Assembly: GCA_017395635.1 (NCBI GenBank)
Contig: JAFQOE010000041.1
Coordinates: 1 to 64,000 of the forward strand
Length of the DNA stretch: 64,000 bases
Direction of reading: 5' to 3'
Source: Lachnospiraceae bacterium
GTDB taxonomy: Bacteria > Bacillota > Clostridia > Lachnospirales > Lachnospiraceae
How positions within the stretch are numbered: the first letter of the stretch is position 1; every line of letters begins with the position of its first letter. The notes beneath the pieces were generated by a model. The model made no database searches. It saw only the letters and a program-made list of their open reading frames with translations, and had not been told where the DNA came from. This document shows positions 46,052 to 54,063 of this stretch, piece by piece. Both the position numbers and the translations under genes were made by a program.

Positions 46052-46615
46052 TTATTCAATTCCTCCAAACTTAGATAATGGCCATATGCGAATCGCTGCT
46101 TTACCTTCAAATTCATCCCGATGGATATTACCCACTTCTTCAAAGCGAGAATCTTTACTGTCATTACGATTATCACCCATCACAAAATATTCGTCATCAC
46201 CAAGAGTAATTTCTTCACCTGCACGCCCGATCATGCCTGGTACAATCGTTTCATATCCATAATCTTCCTCTAACACTTCACCATTAATATATATATTACC
46301 TTCTTCATCAATACGAATCGTCTCACCCGGCATACCGATAATTCTCTTTATGTAAAAAACATCACTTCCATTATATGGAAATACAACAATATCATATCGT
46401 TCCGGATCCGTGAAACGGTACGATAACTTATCAATCCAAAGATTATCACCATCTTCTAATGTATTATACATGGAATCACCGCTAACCTCTGTTCTTTGAC
46501 CTACAAAAGTGATCACAACCCATACCGCTGCAATCACAAATACGACATAAAGAAACATACTAATAATTTCTTTCACGATATTAACTTCTTCTTTTTCCTC
46601 TGTGTTTTTTGACAT
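46052..46615 (-). CDS. lepB: Signal peptidase I (first of two)
   Basis: The protein of about 187 residues has one N-terminal membrane helix (about residues 20-40), the catalytic serine in VSGDSMYNTL, the catalytic lysine in FYIKRIIGMPGE and the YFVMGDNRNDSKDSR box. It removes signal peptides on the outer face of the membrane. AAGGAG lies 8 bases before the ATG at 46615. It is 44 bp behind rbgA. Confidence 0.94.
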   Translation of the reverse strand: MSKNTEEKEEVNIVKEIISMFLYVVFVIAAVWVVITFVGQRTEVSGDSMYNTLEDGDNLWIDKLSYRFTDPERYDIVVFPYNGSDVFYIKRIIGMPGETIRIDEEGNIYINGEVLEEDYGYETIVPGMIGRAGEEITLGDDEYFVMGDNRNDSKDSRFEEVGNIHRDEFEGKAAIRIWPLSKFGGIE

Positions 46616-46659
46616 GTTCAACTCTCCTTATGCTAATTCTTTGTAACTATCCTGTATCT

Positions 46660-47505
46660 TTATATTGAAGGTTCTTCAATAGAAATTCGTCCTAATTTCC
46701 CATTTCGAAACTCATCTAACAAAATAATGGCAGCCTTTTCATAATCCAATTCATTTCCTTTTAATAAACACCCTCTGTTGCGAGCAATTCCTTCTAAAAT
46801 GACAGACTCTGCTTCTGCTTCGTCAATCTGATAACGTTCACTTAAAATTCCGGAATAATGTTCTTTCATAAATGTAATCAGGTTACAAGCAAGCTCTGTT
46901 CTTTGTAAAATTTCATCATTAATAGAGCCAATAAATGCTAAATGTTTGCCAACTGTATTATCTTCAAACTTTGGCCACAAAATTCCCGGTGTATCTAGTA
47001 ATTCAACATTTTTATTAATTTTAATCCACTGCTTTCCTTTTGTCACACCCGGTTTATTCCCAACCTTAGTACAAGCTTTCTTTGCATAGGAATTAATAAA
47101 TGTCGACTTTCCGACATTCGGAATTCCAACAATCATAGCTCGAATTGGACGATTCATAATACCACGTTTGCGATCACGTTCAATCTTTTCCTTACAAGCT
47201 TCTTGAACCTTTGCAGTAATTGCTTTCATTCCCTGTCCATTTCTGGCATTAATGGTTACTACCATAATACCTTTTTCCTTAAAATAGGACTCCCACTTAG
47301 TAGTAATTTTATCATCTGCCAAATCACATTTGTTCAGTAATACCAATCGAAACTTATTGTTTGCCAAAGTGTCAATATCCGGATTTCTACTACTTATCGG
47401 AACTCTTGCATCCAATAATTCAATCACAATATCTATTAATTTGATATCTTCCTGCATCATACGCTTAGCTTTGGTCATATGACCAGGATACCATTGTATA
47501 TTCAT
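46660..47505 (-). CDS. rbgA: Ribosome biogenesis GTPase RbgA (YlqF)
   Basis: The 281-residue circularly permuted GTPase matures the 50S subunit. It starts NIQWYPGHMTKAKRMM, has the G4 motif LNKCDLAD before the G1 motif GIPNVGKSTFINSY, and then DTPGILWPK. The C-terminal helical RNA-binding part is typical. The ribosome binding site is weak, which may mean translational coupling to the upstream lepB. It sits between two signal peptidase genes. Confidence 0.96.
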   Translation of the reverse strand: MNIQWYPGHMTKAKRMMQEDIKLIDIVIELLDARVPISSRNPDIDTLANNKFRLVLLNKCDLADDKITTKWESYFKEKGIMVVTINARNGQGMKAITAKVQEACKEKIERDRKRGIMNRPIRAMIVGIPNVGKSTFINSYAKKACTKVGNKPGVTKGKQWIKINKNVELLDTPGILWPKFEDNTVGKHLAFIGSINDEILQRTELACNLITFMKEHYSGILSERYQIDEAEAESVILEGIARNRGCLLKGNELDYEKAAIILLDEFRNGKLGRISIEEPSI

Positions 47506-47547
47506 AACTTATCTGCACAGCACCAATGTACTATACATCCTCCTATC

Positions 47548-48132
47548 CTATTTAATAAATCCAAACGCACTTCTTGGAGAAATACGAAATACGACTTTAC
47601 CATTAATCTCTTTCTCAGAGATATTACCGATATTCACATAGCGGGAATCCTCACTATTATTGCAATTATCTCCCATCAAAAAATATTCATCTTCATCAAG
47701 CTTTATCTCGTCAATAGCAAGTCCTTCTGTCATAATCAAATCGTCAAATGGCATGTCATTTAATACTTCGCCATTAATAAATATATGTCCATTCTTAATC
47801 TGAATGGTTTCCCCTGGTAGCGCAACAATTCGTTTAATATTAAAGTAACTTTCTGTATCCTCTTTAAGCTTAAATGCAACAATATCATAGCGTTGTGGAT
47901 CTTTAAAAGTATAAGCCCGCTTATTAATCAAAACAACATCCTGATTCGTTAATGCCGGATCCATACTCTGACCAATCATCGTTACAGATTGCATACCAAA
48001 TGTCACAATACTATAGGCTAAAATCACAACCGCTAATATCATAATCATCCATTGTCCAACCTCTGACATAAAGTCTTTCATATCAAATTCTTCTCTATCG
48101 TAACTGCTTCGATATCTTCTTCGACGTCTCAT
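47548..48132 (-). CDS. lepB: Signal peptidase I (second)
   Basis: The 194-residue protein has an arginine-rich N-terminus (MRRRRRYRSSY), one membrane helix at about residues 28-48, and the catalytic pair in MIGQSMDPALTN and YFNIKRIVALPGE. YFLMGDNCNNSEDSRY follows. It differs clearly from the neighbour at 46052, so the two are old paralogs and not a fresh duplication. AAGGAGG precedes the ATG. Confidence 0.94.
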   Translation of the reverse strand: MRRRRRYRSSYDREEFDMKDFMSEVGQWMIMILAVVILAYSIVTFGMQSVTMIGQSMDPALTNQDVVLINKRAYTFKDPQRYDIVAFKLKEDTESYFNIKRIVALPGETIQIKNGHIFINGEVLNDMPFDDLIMTEGLAIDEIKLDEDEYFLMGDNCNNSEDSRYVNIGNISEKEINGKVVFRISPRSAFGFIK

Positions 48133-48189
48133 ACAGCCTCCTTCATCATATAAGAATTATTTACCCAAAATATTATACAACAAAAGCAA

Positions 48190-48226
48190 AAAGAAATAAA
48201 GGCTAGAGTCATATTACTCCAGCCTT
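48190..48226 (-). terminator. Rho-independent terminator after rplS
   Basis: AAGGCUGGAGU and ACUCUAGCCUU pair with one G-U, around a 5-nt loop, then UAUUUCUUUUU. Confidence 0.85.
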
Positions 48227-48237
48227 TTTTCATTAAA

Positions 48238-48585
48238 TTATTTTACTAATTCTTTAACTCTTGCTGCCTTACCTACTCTATCACGTAAGTAGTATAATTT
48301 AGCACGTCTTACTTTACCACGTCTTACAACTTCAATCTTTTCTACGATTGGAGAATGTAATGGCCAAGTCTTCTCAACACCTACACCATTAGAGCTCTTG
48401 CGAACAGTAAATGTTTCTCTGTTGCTTCCACCCTGGCGCTTAATTACAGTTCCTTCGAAAACCTGAATTCTTTCTCTGTTTCCTTCTTTTACCTTTGCAG
48501 ATACCTTAACAGTATCACCAACGTTGAAGTCTGCAACTTCAGCCTTTAACTGAGCAGCTTCGATGTTCTTAATAATATCGTTCAT
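48238..48585 (-). CDS. rplS: 50S ribosomal protein L19
   Basis: The protein of about 115 residues lies at the 30S-50S interface. [26 protein letters not shown] and the C-terminal [25 protein letters not shown] are characteristic. AAGGAGG is 6 bases before the ATG at 48585. It has its own promoter, a structured leader and a terminator, so expression is separate from trmD although the gene order is the conserved rimM-trmD-rplS. Confidence 0.97.
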   Translation of the reverse strand: MNDIIKNIEAAQLKAEVADFNVGDTVKVSAKVKEGNRERIQVFEGTVIKRQGGSNRETFTVRKSSNGVGVEKTWPLHSPIVEKIEVVRRGKVRRAKLYYLRDRVGKAARVKELVK

Positions 48586-48588
48586 CAC

Positions 48589-48700
48589 GAACCTCCTTAA
48601 AATATAAGATGTTCTTGCAAGAATGTCTATCAGACGTTTTACAAAAACTTGCAGAGGACCACCCTTGATACGCGTGATTTCCCTTTGAAAATCACAACTT
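48589..48700 (-). promoter_or_regulatory. Structured leader of rplS
   Basis: The leader has a stem GUGAUUU/AAAUCAC, then GCGUAUCAAGGGUGGUCCUC, a stem-like CUUGCAAG pairing region and the small hairpin GUCUGAUAGAC. Ribosomal protein leaders that bind their own product occur before rplS in Firmicutes; I could not match this one to a consensus, so the role is inferred. Confidence 0.45.
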
Positions 48701-48707
48701 AATTAAT

Positions 48708-48736
48708 ATAACATAATCAAGCAACAAATGCAAGCA
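48708..48736 (-). promoter_or_regulatory. rplS promoter
   Basis: TTGCAT, 17-bp spacer, TATATT on the minus strand, in the gap after the upstream hypothetical gene. Confidence 0.7.
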
Positions 48737-48750
48737 CTATTTTGAAAAAA

Positions 48751-49854
48751 TCAATCAAAAACCAATTCTTTCTTTGCCTTATTAAGATCATCCAGCTCCT
48801 TTTGCAAGTATTGCATTTTTTCCAATAATTCTTCTCTTTTCAAATGAACAGGTACCATGTTATTGCGAAATGCATACTCCTGGACTAAACTGCTATCATG
48901 TTCCAGTAAATATAGTATAATCGGCATTGAGCATTTTTTTTCCAAAAGAAAACATACTACTAAAGATACAACAAAACAAATAGCCGCCATGAAAGAACCT
49001 AACAGTCCTGAAAATGCACTCTGTATCAATATGACTAAAATATAGCATATCACAAAAAAGATAAGTATCTTTTTTACCTGTTCAAAATCATCATCAATCT
49101 GTACAATTTGCTTATCAAGCCGCTGAAGCTTACCTTCTAACTGTAGCAAACAATTTTTGGCATACTGTTCTTCCTTTGAATAAAATTCATGAAGTGCATG
49201 AGCATCTCCCATACCAATACTTTCTTCCCGAAGGGAAAACTTTCCACTTGTATTACTTATATTGGGATTACGGTCAAAGAGAACTCCGTTGGCTCTTAGT
49301 AAATCTTCCTCTTTTTTCTTCTGTTCAATTAACTGCTTCTGTTCTGTTTCCAATTGAGCTATTCTCTGATTAATATGTGCAATTTCAGCCTCTAACATTT
49401 CCATTCGATTACGGGAATTTTCTTTGTCATTTTGAAATGTATTAATATCAAATTTCTTAAAGAATGCTACACTTTTCTCTGGTTTCAAACTAATCCACAA
49501 TAATGAAAACATTCGAATCTCACGTATCCATAACCGTATCGCTGCATATCCTCCACAAACTAATATAAACATTGCAACCATGAGAATCATTCCATGTACA
49601 CTTCCAGACTTAGCCAGAGAAAGAAGCACACAGCCCAGAGAGGATATAACAAGTATTGTTAACGGAATAAGTAATACCAGGCGTGAGTACACTTCACTTT
49701 GAACTACGTCCTTACGTTTAGGTATATATTGGTAATGAAATTTCTCACTACTTAATGTTAACTCCAAATCCTGTCTTTTGCTTTTTAATGCGTATATATC
49801 TTCTGCTATTTTTAAAAGCTTTGGTTTTTCAAATCCGTAACCACCAATCTCCAT
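48751..49854 (-). CDS. Hypothetical membrane protein with coiled coils (367 aa)
   Basis: I do not recognise the family. Two hydrophobic pairs (about residues 58-105 and 268-315) frame a soluble central segment with long heptad-like stretches (about 155-200 and 235-265), and another coiled coil ends the protein (MQYLQKELDDLNKAKKEL). It may span the membrane four times with the coiled coils on one side. The ATG lies within a few bases of the trmD stop, after AGGGGG, so it is translated with rimM-trmD. Confidence 0.78.
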   Translation of the reverse strand: MEIGGYGFEKPKLLKIAEDIYALKSKRQDLELTLSSEKFHYQYIPKRKDVVQSEVYSRLVLLIPLTILVISSLGCVLLSLAKSGSVHGMILMVAMFILVCGGYAAIRLWIREIRMFSLLWISLKPEKSVAFFKKFDINTFQNDKENSRNRMEMLEAEIAHINQRIAQLETEQKQLIEQKKKEEDLLRANGVLFDRNPNISNTSGKFSLREESIGMGDAHALHEFYSKEEQYAKNCLLQLEGKLQRLDKQIVQIDDDFEQVKKILIFFVICYILVILIQSAFSGLLGSFMAAICFVVSLVVCFLLEKKCSMPIILYLLEHDSSLVQEYAFRNNMVPVHLKREELLEKMQYLQKELDDLNKAKKELVFD

Positions 49855-49855
49855 A

Positions 49856-50617
49856 CTATTCCCCCTTGTCATCCAACAAATCCGGCCTTCTCTCTCTCGT
49901 TCTTTGTATGGATTGCTCTCTTCTCCATGCTTCTATGTTCTTATGATGACCACTAAGCAACACATCCGGAACTTTCATTCCCATAAATTCTTCCGGTCTG
50001 GTATACTGTGGATACTCCAAAAGATTATCATGAAAAGTCTCGAATTCTGCACTTACATCATTGTTAAGTACACCCGGAACCAAACGAGATATTGCATCAA
50101 TCACTACCATGGCCGGTAATTCACCGCCTGTTAGCACATAATCGCCAATCGAAAGATTATCCGTTACAATCATTTCCAATACACGTTCATCGATTCCTTC
50201 ATAATGACCACACAACAAAATCAAATCCTCTTCCTGCGCTAATTCTTCTGCAATAGACTGATTAAATACTTTTCCCTGTGGTGTCATATAAATCACTCGA
50301 GGTTTCTTTGTCACTATCTCATCTTCAGCATTTCCGATTAGAGCATCCGCATTACCTTTTATCTCATCCAGCTTTCTCGAATCGATTTTTTCCTTTACAT
50401 GCTCATACGCGCGATACACCGGTCCCGGCTGCATTACCATTCCCGCACCACCACCATATGGGTAATCATCTACATGTCCATGCTTGTTTCCTGCAAAATC
50501 ACGGATATTAGTAGCTTCAATCGAAATATGTCCATTCTTCACTGCACGTCCGGTAATCGAGGTAGAAAGTCCATCCATAACCATCTCCGGAAATAGCGTT
50601 AATATATGAAAATGCAT
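49856..50617 (-). CDS. trmD: tRNA (guanine-N1)-methyltransferase
   Basis: The 253-residue trefoil-knot SPOUT enzyme methylates G37 next to the anticodon and prevents frameshifting. It starts MHFHILTLFPEM and has DYPYGGGAGMVMQP, the SAM-binding LLCGHYEGIDERV and SIGDYVLTGGELPAMVVIDA. GGAGG precedes the ATG, one base behind the rimM stop. Confidence 0.97.
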   Translation of the reverse strand: MHFHILTLFPEMVMDGLSTSITGRAVKNGHISIEATNIRDFAGNKHGHVDDYPYGGGAGMVMQPGPVYRAYEHVKEKIDSRKLDEIKGNADALIGNAEDEIVTKKPRVIYMTPQGKVFNQSIAEELAQEEDLILLCGHYEGIDERVLEMIVTDNLSIGDYVLTGGELPAMVVIDAISRLVPGVLNNDVSAEFETFHDNLLEYPQYTRPEEFMGMKVPDVLLSGHHKNIEAWRREQSIQRTRERRPDLLDDKGE

Positions 50618-50618
50618 G

Positions 50619-51128
50619 TTAGTCCTCCATTCCTTTCAACAGACGTACTGTCATTTTCTTCTCTATCATATCTACATTTATAATACAATCTTTAATGGCT
50701 GGCAATAACCATTCCTTGTTATTGTCATCCATAACGACATAAACATCATTGGCACCGGTAGGGATTACTTCTTCCAATATACCTAAAAGATTACCATCCT
50801 CCTTGTATACAGAAATACCGATTAGGTCCGTCACAAAATACTCATCCTTTTGTAATTTTACCGCATGTGCTCTATCTACAAAAAGCTTACACTGCTTATA
50901 TTTTTCAACATCATTAATATTGTCAATTCCTTCAAACTTAAGAATTACTATATTTTTAAAAAACTTACATCCATTTGCTTTCATAGGAAGCATTTCGCCC
51001 CGAAACTCTACAAAACAATCCTTCAACTTCTTAAAACGGTTATTATCATCCGTGGTAGGAAACACCTTAACCTCACCGCGAATACCATGTGTGGATGTAA
51101 TCACTCCAACCTGTAATAAATCTTCCAT
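50619..51128 (-). CDS. rimM: 16S rRNA processing protein RimM
   Basis: The 169-residue 30S maturation factor binds S19. It has the N-terminal RimM domain (VGVITSTHGIRGEVKVFPTTDD) and a C-terminal PRC barrel (YFVTDLIGISVYKEDG; NDVYVV). AGGAGG precedes the ATG. It is tightly coupled to trmD. A diverged palindromic repeat lies just upstream. Confidence 0.95.
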   Translation of the reverse strand: MEDLLQVGVITSTHGIRGEVKVFPTTDDNNRFKKLKDCFVEFRGEMLPMKANGCKFFKNIVILKFEGIDNINDVEKYKQCKLFVDRAHAVKLQKDEYFVTDLIGISVYKEDGNLLGILEEVIPTGANDVYVVMDDNNKEWLLPAIKDCIINVDMIEKKMTVRLLKGMED

Positions 51129-51151
51129 TCTTCCTCCTAAAATCCATGTTC

Positions 51152-51178
51152 GTAACTGTACAACACATTCTCAGATAT
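51152..51178. repeat. Interspersed palindrome, diverged copy
   Basis: Starts GTAACTGTACA and continues TTCTCAGATA; by eye about 22 of 27 positions match the copy at 5639. It lies between the 100-residue hypothetical gene and rimM. Confidence 0.5.
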
Positions 51179-51214
51179 TCTTTTCATTATTTACAACATC
51201 TTATAAAAATCTCA

Positions 51215-51517
51215 CTAAAAATACAGTACCTTCATGTGTGATAATTCTCTTTTTTCTCTTTCTGTCTGTGGCTTAAAATCTTCTGTAATAATAGAAACTT
51301 TTTCATTCGTTTCTTCTATGTCAGTCAACACCCATTCATTCAGATACTTAACAAAATGTTCTGTTCCAAAACAAGTTCCTTCTTCCATTACAACATCAAA
51401 GGAAACTCCATCTACCCACCTAAGAAAATCTTCCTGATATTTCAATAAATCTGTTTCTATTATATCAGGAATCCATATTAAATCCACACTGTGCATCCAT
51501 TGAATTTTAACTTTCAT
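51215..51517 (-). CDS. Hypothetical protein (100 aa)
   Basis: An acidic, aromatic-rich soluble protein with no signal peptide or membrane helix (MKVKIQWMHSVDLIWIPD...). I recognise no family. It lies between the khpA terminator and rimM, in the same direction, with a modest AAGGT site 9 bases before the ATG. It has no visible promoter, so it may rely on read-through of the terminator at 51529-51609. Confidence 0.6.
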   Translation of the reverse strand: MKVKIQWMHSVDLIWIPDIIETDLLKYQEDFLRWVDGVSFDVVMEEGTCFGTEHFVKYLNEWVLTDIEETNEKVSIITEDFKPQTEREKRELSHMKVLYF

Positions 51518-51528
51518 CGCATTTACCT

Positions 51529-51609
51529 TAAAAAAATAAACCGATGACCAAATAGATTCCTAACAGAACTTAATTTATCTGAATGGGAACTATTCCATCA
51601 TCGGCTTAT
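51529..51609 (-). terminator. Terminator behind khpA
   Basis: AUAAGCCGAUGA pairs with UCAUCGGUUUAU over 12 positions, enclosing about 50 nt that can form an inner helix, followed by UUUUUUU. It divides the ylxM-ffh-rpsP-khpA group from rimM-trmD. Confidence 0.7.
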
Positions 51610-51623
51610 ACACGAAGACATCA

Positions 51624-51851
51624 TTACTTAATGTCTACAATTACCTTCTTATCACCCTTAGAAGCAGCTGCTTTCACAACTGTACGGATAGATTTTGCAA
51701 TTCTACCCTGCTTACCGATTACCTTACCCATATCTTCCTGGGCAACCTTAAGCTCAACATAAATGGCGTCATCTTTTGAAGTCTCGAATACTTCAACCTG
51801 TTCAGGGTGATCAACTAGGGATTTTGCTATTACTTCTACTAATTCTTTCAT
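51624..51851 (-). CDS. khpA: KH domain RNA-binding protein KhpA
   Basis: The 75-residue protein is a single KH domain with the RNA-contacting GxxG loop in KVIGKQGRIAKSIRTVV. KhpA pairs with KhpB/Jag and influences cell division and RNA stability in Firmicutes. It lies between rpsP and the terminator, as is usual. GGGAGGT precedes the ATG. Confidence 0.95.
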   Translation of the reverse strand: MKELVEVIAKSLVDHPEQVEVFETSKDDAIYVELKVAQEDMGKVIGKQGRIAKSIRTVVKAAASKGDKKVIVDIK

Positions 51852-51872
51852 CTACGAAGAACCTCCCAAGTC

Positions 51873-52115
51873 TTACTTCTCAATTCCTGCCTGCTTCAAA
51901 AGCTTAGCAACTGTTTCTGTTGGCTGAGCACCATTAGCTAACCACTTCTTAGCTGCCTCAGCGTCAATCTTAATTACGCTTGGCTCCTGATTAGGATCAT
52001 AAGTACCGATTTCCTCGATGAATCTACCATCTCTTGGAGAACGTGCATCTGCAACTACTACTCTATAGAAAGGATGTCTCTTATATCCCATTCTCTTTAA
52101 TCTCATCTTTACCAT
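51873..52115 (-). CDS. rpsP: 30S ribosomal protein S16
   Basis: The 80-residue protein [30 protein letters not shown] has the S16 signature and is needed for 30S assembly. A full AAAGGAGGTGA site precedes two in-frame ATG codons (52121 and 52115); I prefer 52115 for spacing and family length, but the other would add only two residues. Confidence 0.95.
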   Translation of the reverse strand: MVKMRLKRMGYKRHPFYRVVVADARSPRDGRFIEEIGTYDPNQEPSVIKIDAEAAKKWLANGAQPTETVAKLLKQAGIEK

Positions 52116-52203
52116 TGTCATTTCACCTCCTTTAATATTTGCACACAATGTGCTACTTCAATATGTCCAAACCATTATGGTTTTTACATCAATAATAAAT
52201 GTG

Positions 52204-53541
52204 TTAGAAACCGAATGGCATACGGAAACGCTTACCACGTTTGCCACCCATCATACCTGACATCTGTTTCATCATCTTTTGCATCTGTTCAAACTGCTTA
52301 ATCAGACGATTCACTTCACTGACATCTACACCTGCACCCATCGCAATTCTACGTTTGCGACTTGCATTCAGAATCTTTGGATTGGTACGTTCTTCTTTTG
52401 TCATGGACAAAATGATTGATTTCGGACGATTCATCTGTTTCTCGTCGATATCAACATCATTTAACTTACCCATTCCCGGAAGCATGGATAACATGCTCTG
52501 CATACCACCCATTTTTTCCATCTGATCCATACTATCTAAAAAGTCATTGAAATCAAAAGTTGCCTTACGCATCTTCTGTTCCATTTCCTTGGCTTTGTCT
52601 TCATCAATGGCATTCTGTGCTTTCTCAATAAGAGATTCCACATCGCCCATTCCAAGAATTCGGCTTGCCATTCTGTCCGGATGAAATTGTTCCAACTCAG
52701 AAAGCTTCTCACCCATACCAACATAAAATATCGGCTTACCAGTTACTGCTTTAATCGAAAGAGCCGCACCACCTCGAGTGTCACCGTCTAACTTTGTAAG
52801 AATAACACCATCTATACCAATCTGCTCGTTAAAGTTCGTTGCCACATTGACCGCATCCTGACCGGTCATAGCATCTACTGTTAAAATGGTATGCGTAACA
52901 GCTACATTTTCCTTAATCTGCTGCAGTTCTTCCATCATGGCCTCATCTACATGCAGACGACCTGCCGTATCTAAAAATACAATCTGTATATGATTCTTCG
53001 CTGCATGTTCTACAGCGGCTTTTGCAATATCAACCGGTGAATTATTCGCACCCATTGTAAATACAGGCACTCCTTGTTTCTCACCGTTAATCTCTAACTG
53101 CTTAATAGCAGCGGGACGATAGACGTCACAGGCTGTAAGTAAGCATTTTTTCCCTTTTTCCTTATACTTACCGGCAAGCTTAGCAACGGTAGTTGTCTTA
53201 CCAGCACCCTGAAGACCACACATCATAATAACTGTTACTTCATTGGAAGGAAGTAACTTAATCTCAGTCGTCTCAGAGCCCATCAACTTATCCATCTCTT
53301 CCTTAACAATCTTGATTACCATCTGTCCAGGATTCAGACCCTTCAAAACATCCTCACCAACTGCTCGTTCACTAACAGTATTGATGAACTGCTTTACCAC
53401 CTTAAAGTTAACGTCAGCCTCTAACAAAGCTCGCTTAACCTCTTTCATAGCCTCCTTAACGTCAGCTTCTGTAAGAGAACCCTTGCTTCTTAACTTCTTA
53501 AATGCATTCTGTAATTTATCTGATAAACTTTCAAATGCCAT
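52204..53541 (-). CDS. ffh: Signal recognition particle protein Ffh
   Basis: The 445-residue SRP GTPase has an N-terminal helical bundle, the NG domain with GLQGAGKTTTVAKLAG, DTAGRLHVDE and TKLDGDTRGGA, and a methionine-rich M domain from about residue 330 that binds 4.5S RNA and signal sequences. It delivers membrane proteins to the translocon. GGGAGG precedes the ATG. YlxM lies upstream, as in other Firmicutes. Confidence 0.97.
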   Translation of the reverse strand: MAFESLSDKLQNAFKKLRSKGSLTEADVKEAMKEVKRALLEADVNFKVVKQFINTVSERAVGEDVLKGLNPGQMVIKIVKEEMDKLMGSETTEIKLLPSNEVTVIMMCGLQGAGKTTTVAKLAGKYKEKGKKCLLTACDVYRPAAIKQLEINGEKQGVPVFTMGANNSPVDIAKAAVEHAAKNHIQIVFLDTAGRLHVDEAMMEELQQIKENVAVTHTILTVDAMTGQDAVNVATNFNEQIGIDGVILTKLDGDTRGGAALSIKAVTGKPIFYVGMGEKLSELEQFHPDRMASRILGMGDVESLIEKAQNAIDEDKAKEMEQKMRKATFDFNDFLDSMDQMEKMGGMQSMLSMLPGMGKLNDVDIDEKQMNRPKSIILSMTKEERTNPKILNASRKRRIAMGAGVDVSEVNRLIKQFEQMQKMMKQMSGMMGGKRGKRFRMPFGF

Positions 53542-53562
53542 ACCTGTGCCTCCCAGCGTTAA

Positions 53563-53595
53563 TCACTTGATTAAATTACTATGTTGATCAAGTGA
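53563..53595. promoter_or_regulatory. Hairpin between ylxM and ffh
   Basis: Perfect 9-bp arms TCACTTGAT and ATCAAGTGA enclose 15 bases right after the ylxM stop. No U-run follows, so it may be a processing or stability element. Confidence 0.5.
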
Positions 53596-53601
53596 CACCA
53601 A

Positions 53602-53958
53602 CTAATAACTCTCATAAATTGCTTTCGAAATCTCTTCAATCTCATTGAGCTTCTCCTGCAATTCTTCTCTATCTGTCATACCCTTCAAATCTGTAGCCAA
53701 ATCATGAATACGACTTACTCGTTCTTTCGTATCCAAAAACTTTTCTACTAATCGAAGCTTTTCCTCATACTCTTCTAATATCTTATCGCATCTCTTTACA
53801 AGATCATACACACCTTGACGACTAATGCCCTCATCACGTGCAACCTCTGAATAAGATAAATCATCCAGTATAATATCGGAATAGATGTTCTTTTGATGCT
53901 CTGTTAATAGCTCACCGTAAAAATCAAATAATAACGCTTGTCGAACTATCTTTTCCAT
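53602..53958 (-). CDS. ylxM: SRP-associated helix-turn-helix protein YlxM
   Basis: The protein of about 118 residues is a sigma-4-like helix-turn-helix (YSEVARDEGISRQGVYDLVKRCDKIL) followed by a coiled coil. YlxM binds SRP components in Gram-positive bacteria; the name reflects operon position. AGAGGTGA lies before the ATG at 53958; the longer frame begins in the promoter region and was rejected. Confidence 0.93.
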   Translation of the reverse strand: MEKIVRQALLFDFYGELLTEHQKNIYSDIILDDLSYSEVARDEGISRQGVYDLVKRCDKILEEYEEKLRLVEKFLDTKERVSRIHDLATDLKGMTDREELQEKLNEIEEISKAIYESY

Positions 53959-54004
53959 ATCTCTCACCTCTGTAAAGTATTTTTTCTTTACATCAACCTT
54001 GACT

Positions 54005-54033
54005 AGTATATACAATAAAAAACACTCTGTCAA
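54005..54033 (-). promoter_or_regulatory. Promoter of ylxM-ffh-rpsP-khpA
   Basis: Perfect TTGACA, 17-bp spacer, TATACT. The -35 box lies in the 3' arm of the ribF terminator stem. Confidence 0.8.
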
Positions 54034-54056
54034 GCTTTTTTTCTTGACAAAGTGTT
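54014..54056 (-). terminator. Rho-independent terminator after ribF
   Basis: CACUUUGUCAAG and CUUGACAGAGUG form a 12-bp stem with one G-U pair, closed by an A-rich loop and followed by UUUUUUAUUG. It ends the rimP-ribF operon. Confidence 0.88.
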
Positions 54057-54063
54057 TTTATTT

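Noticed and set aside
47506..47547. Nine-codon frames before rbgA and rnhB as leader peptides
   Set aside because: Spacing from the strong binding sites to their ATG codons is wrong (0 and about 20 bases), so translation is doubtful.
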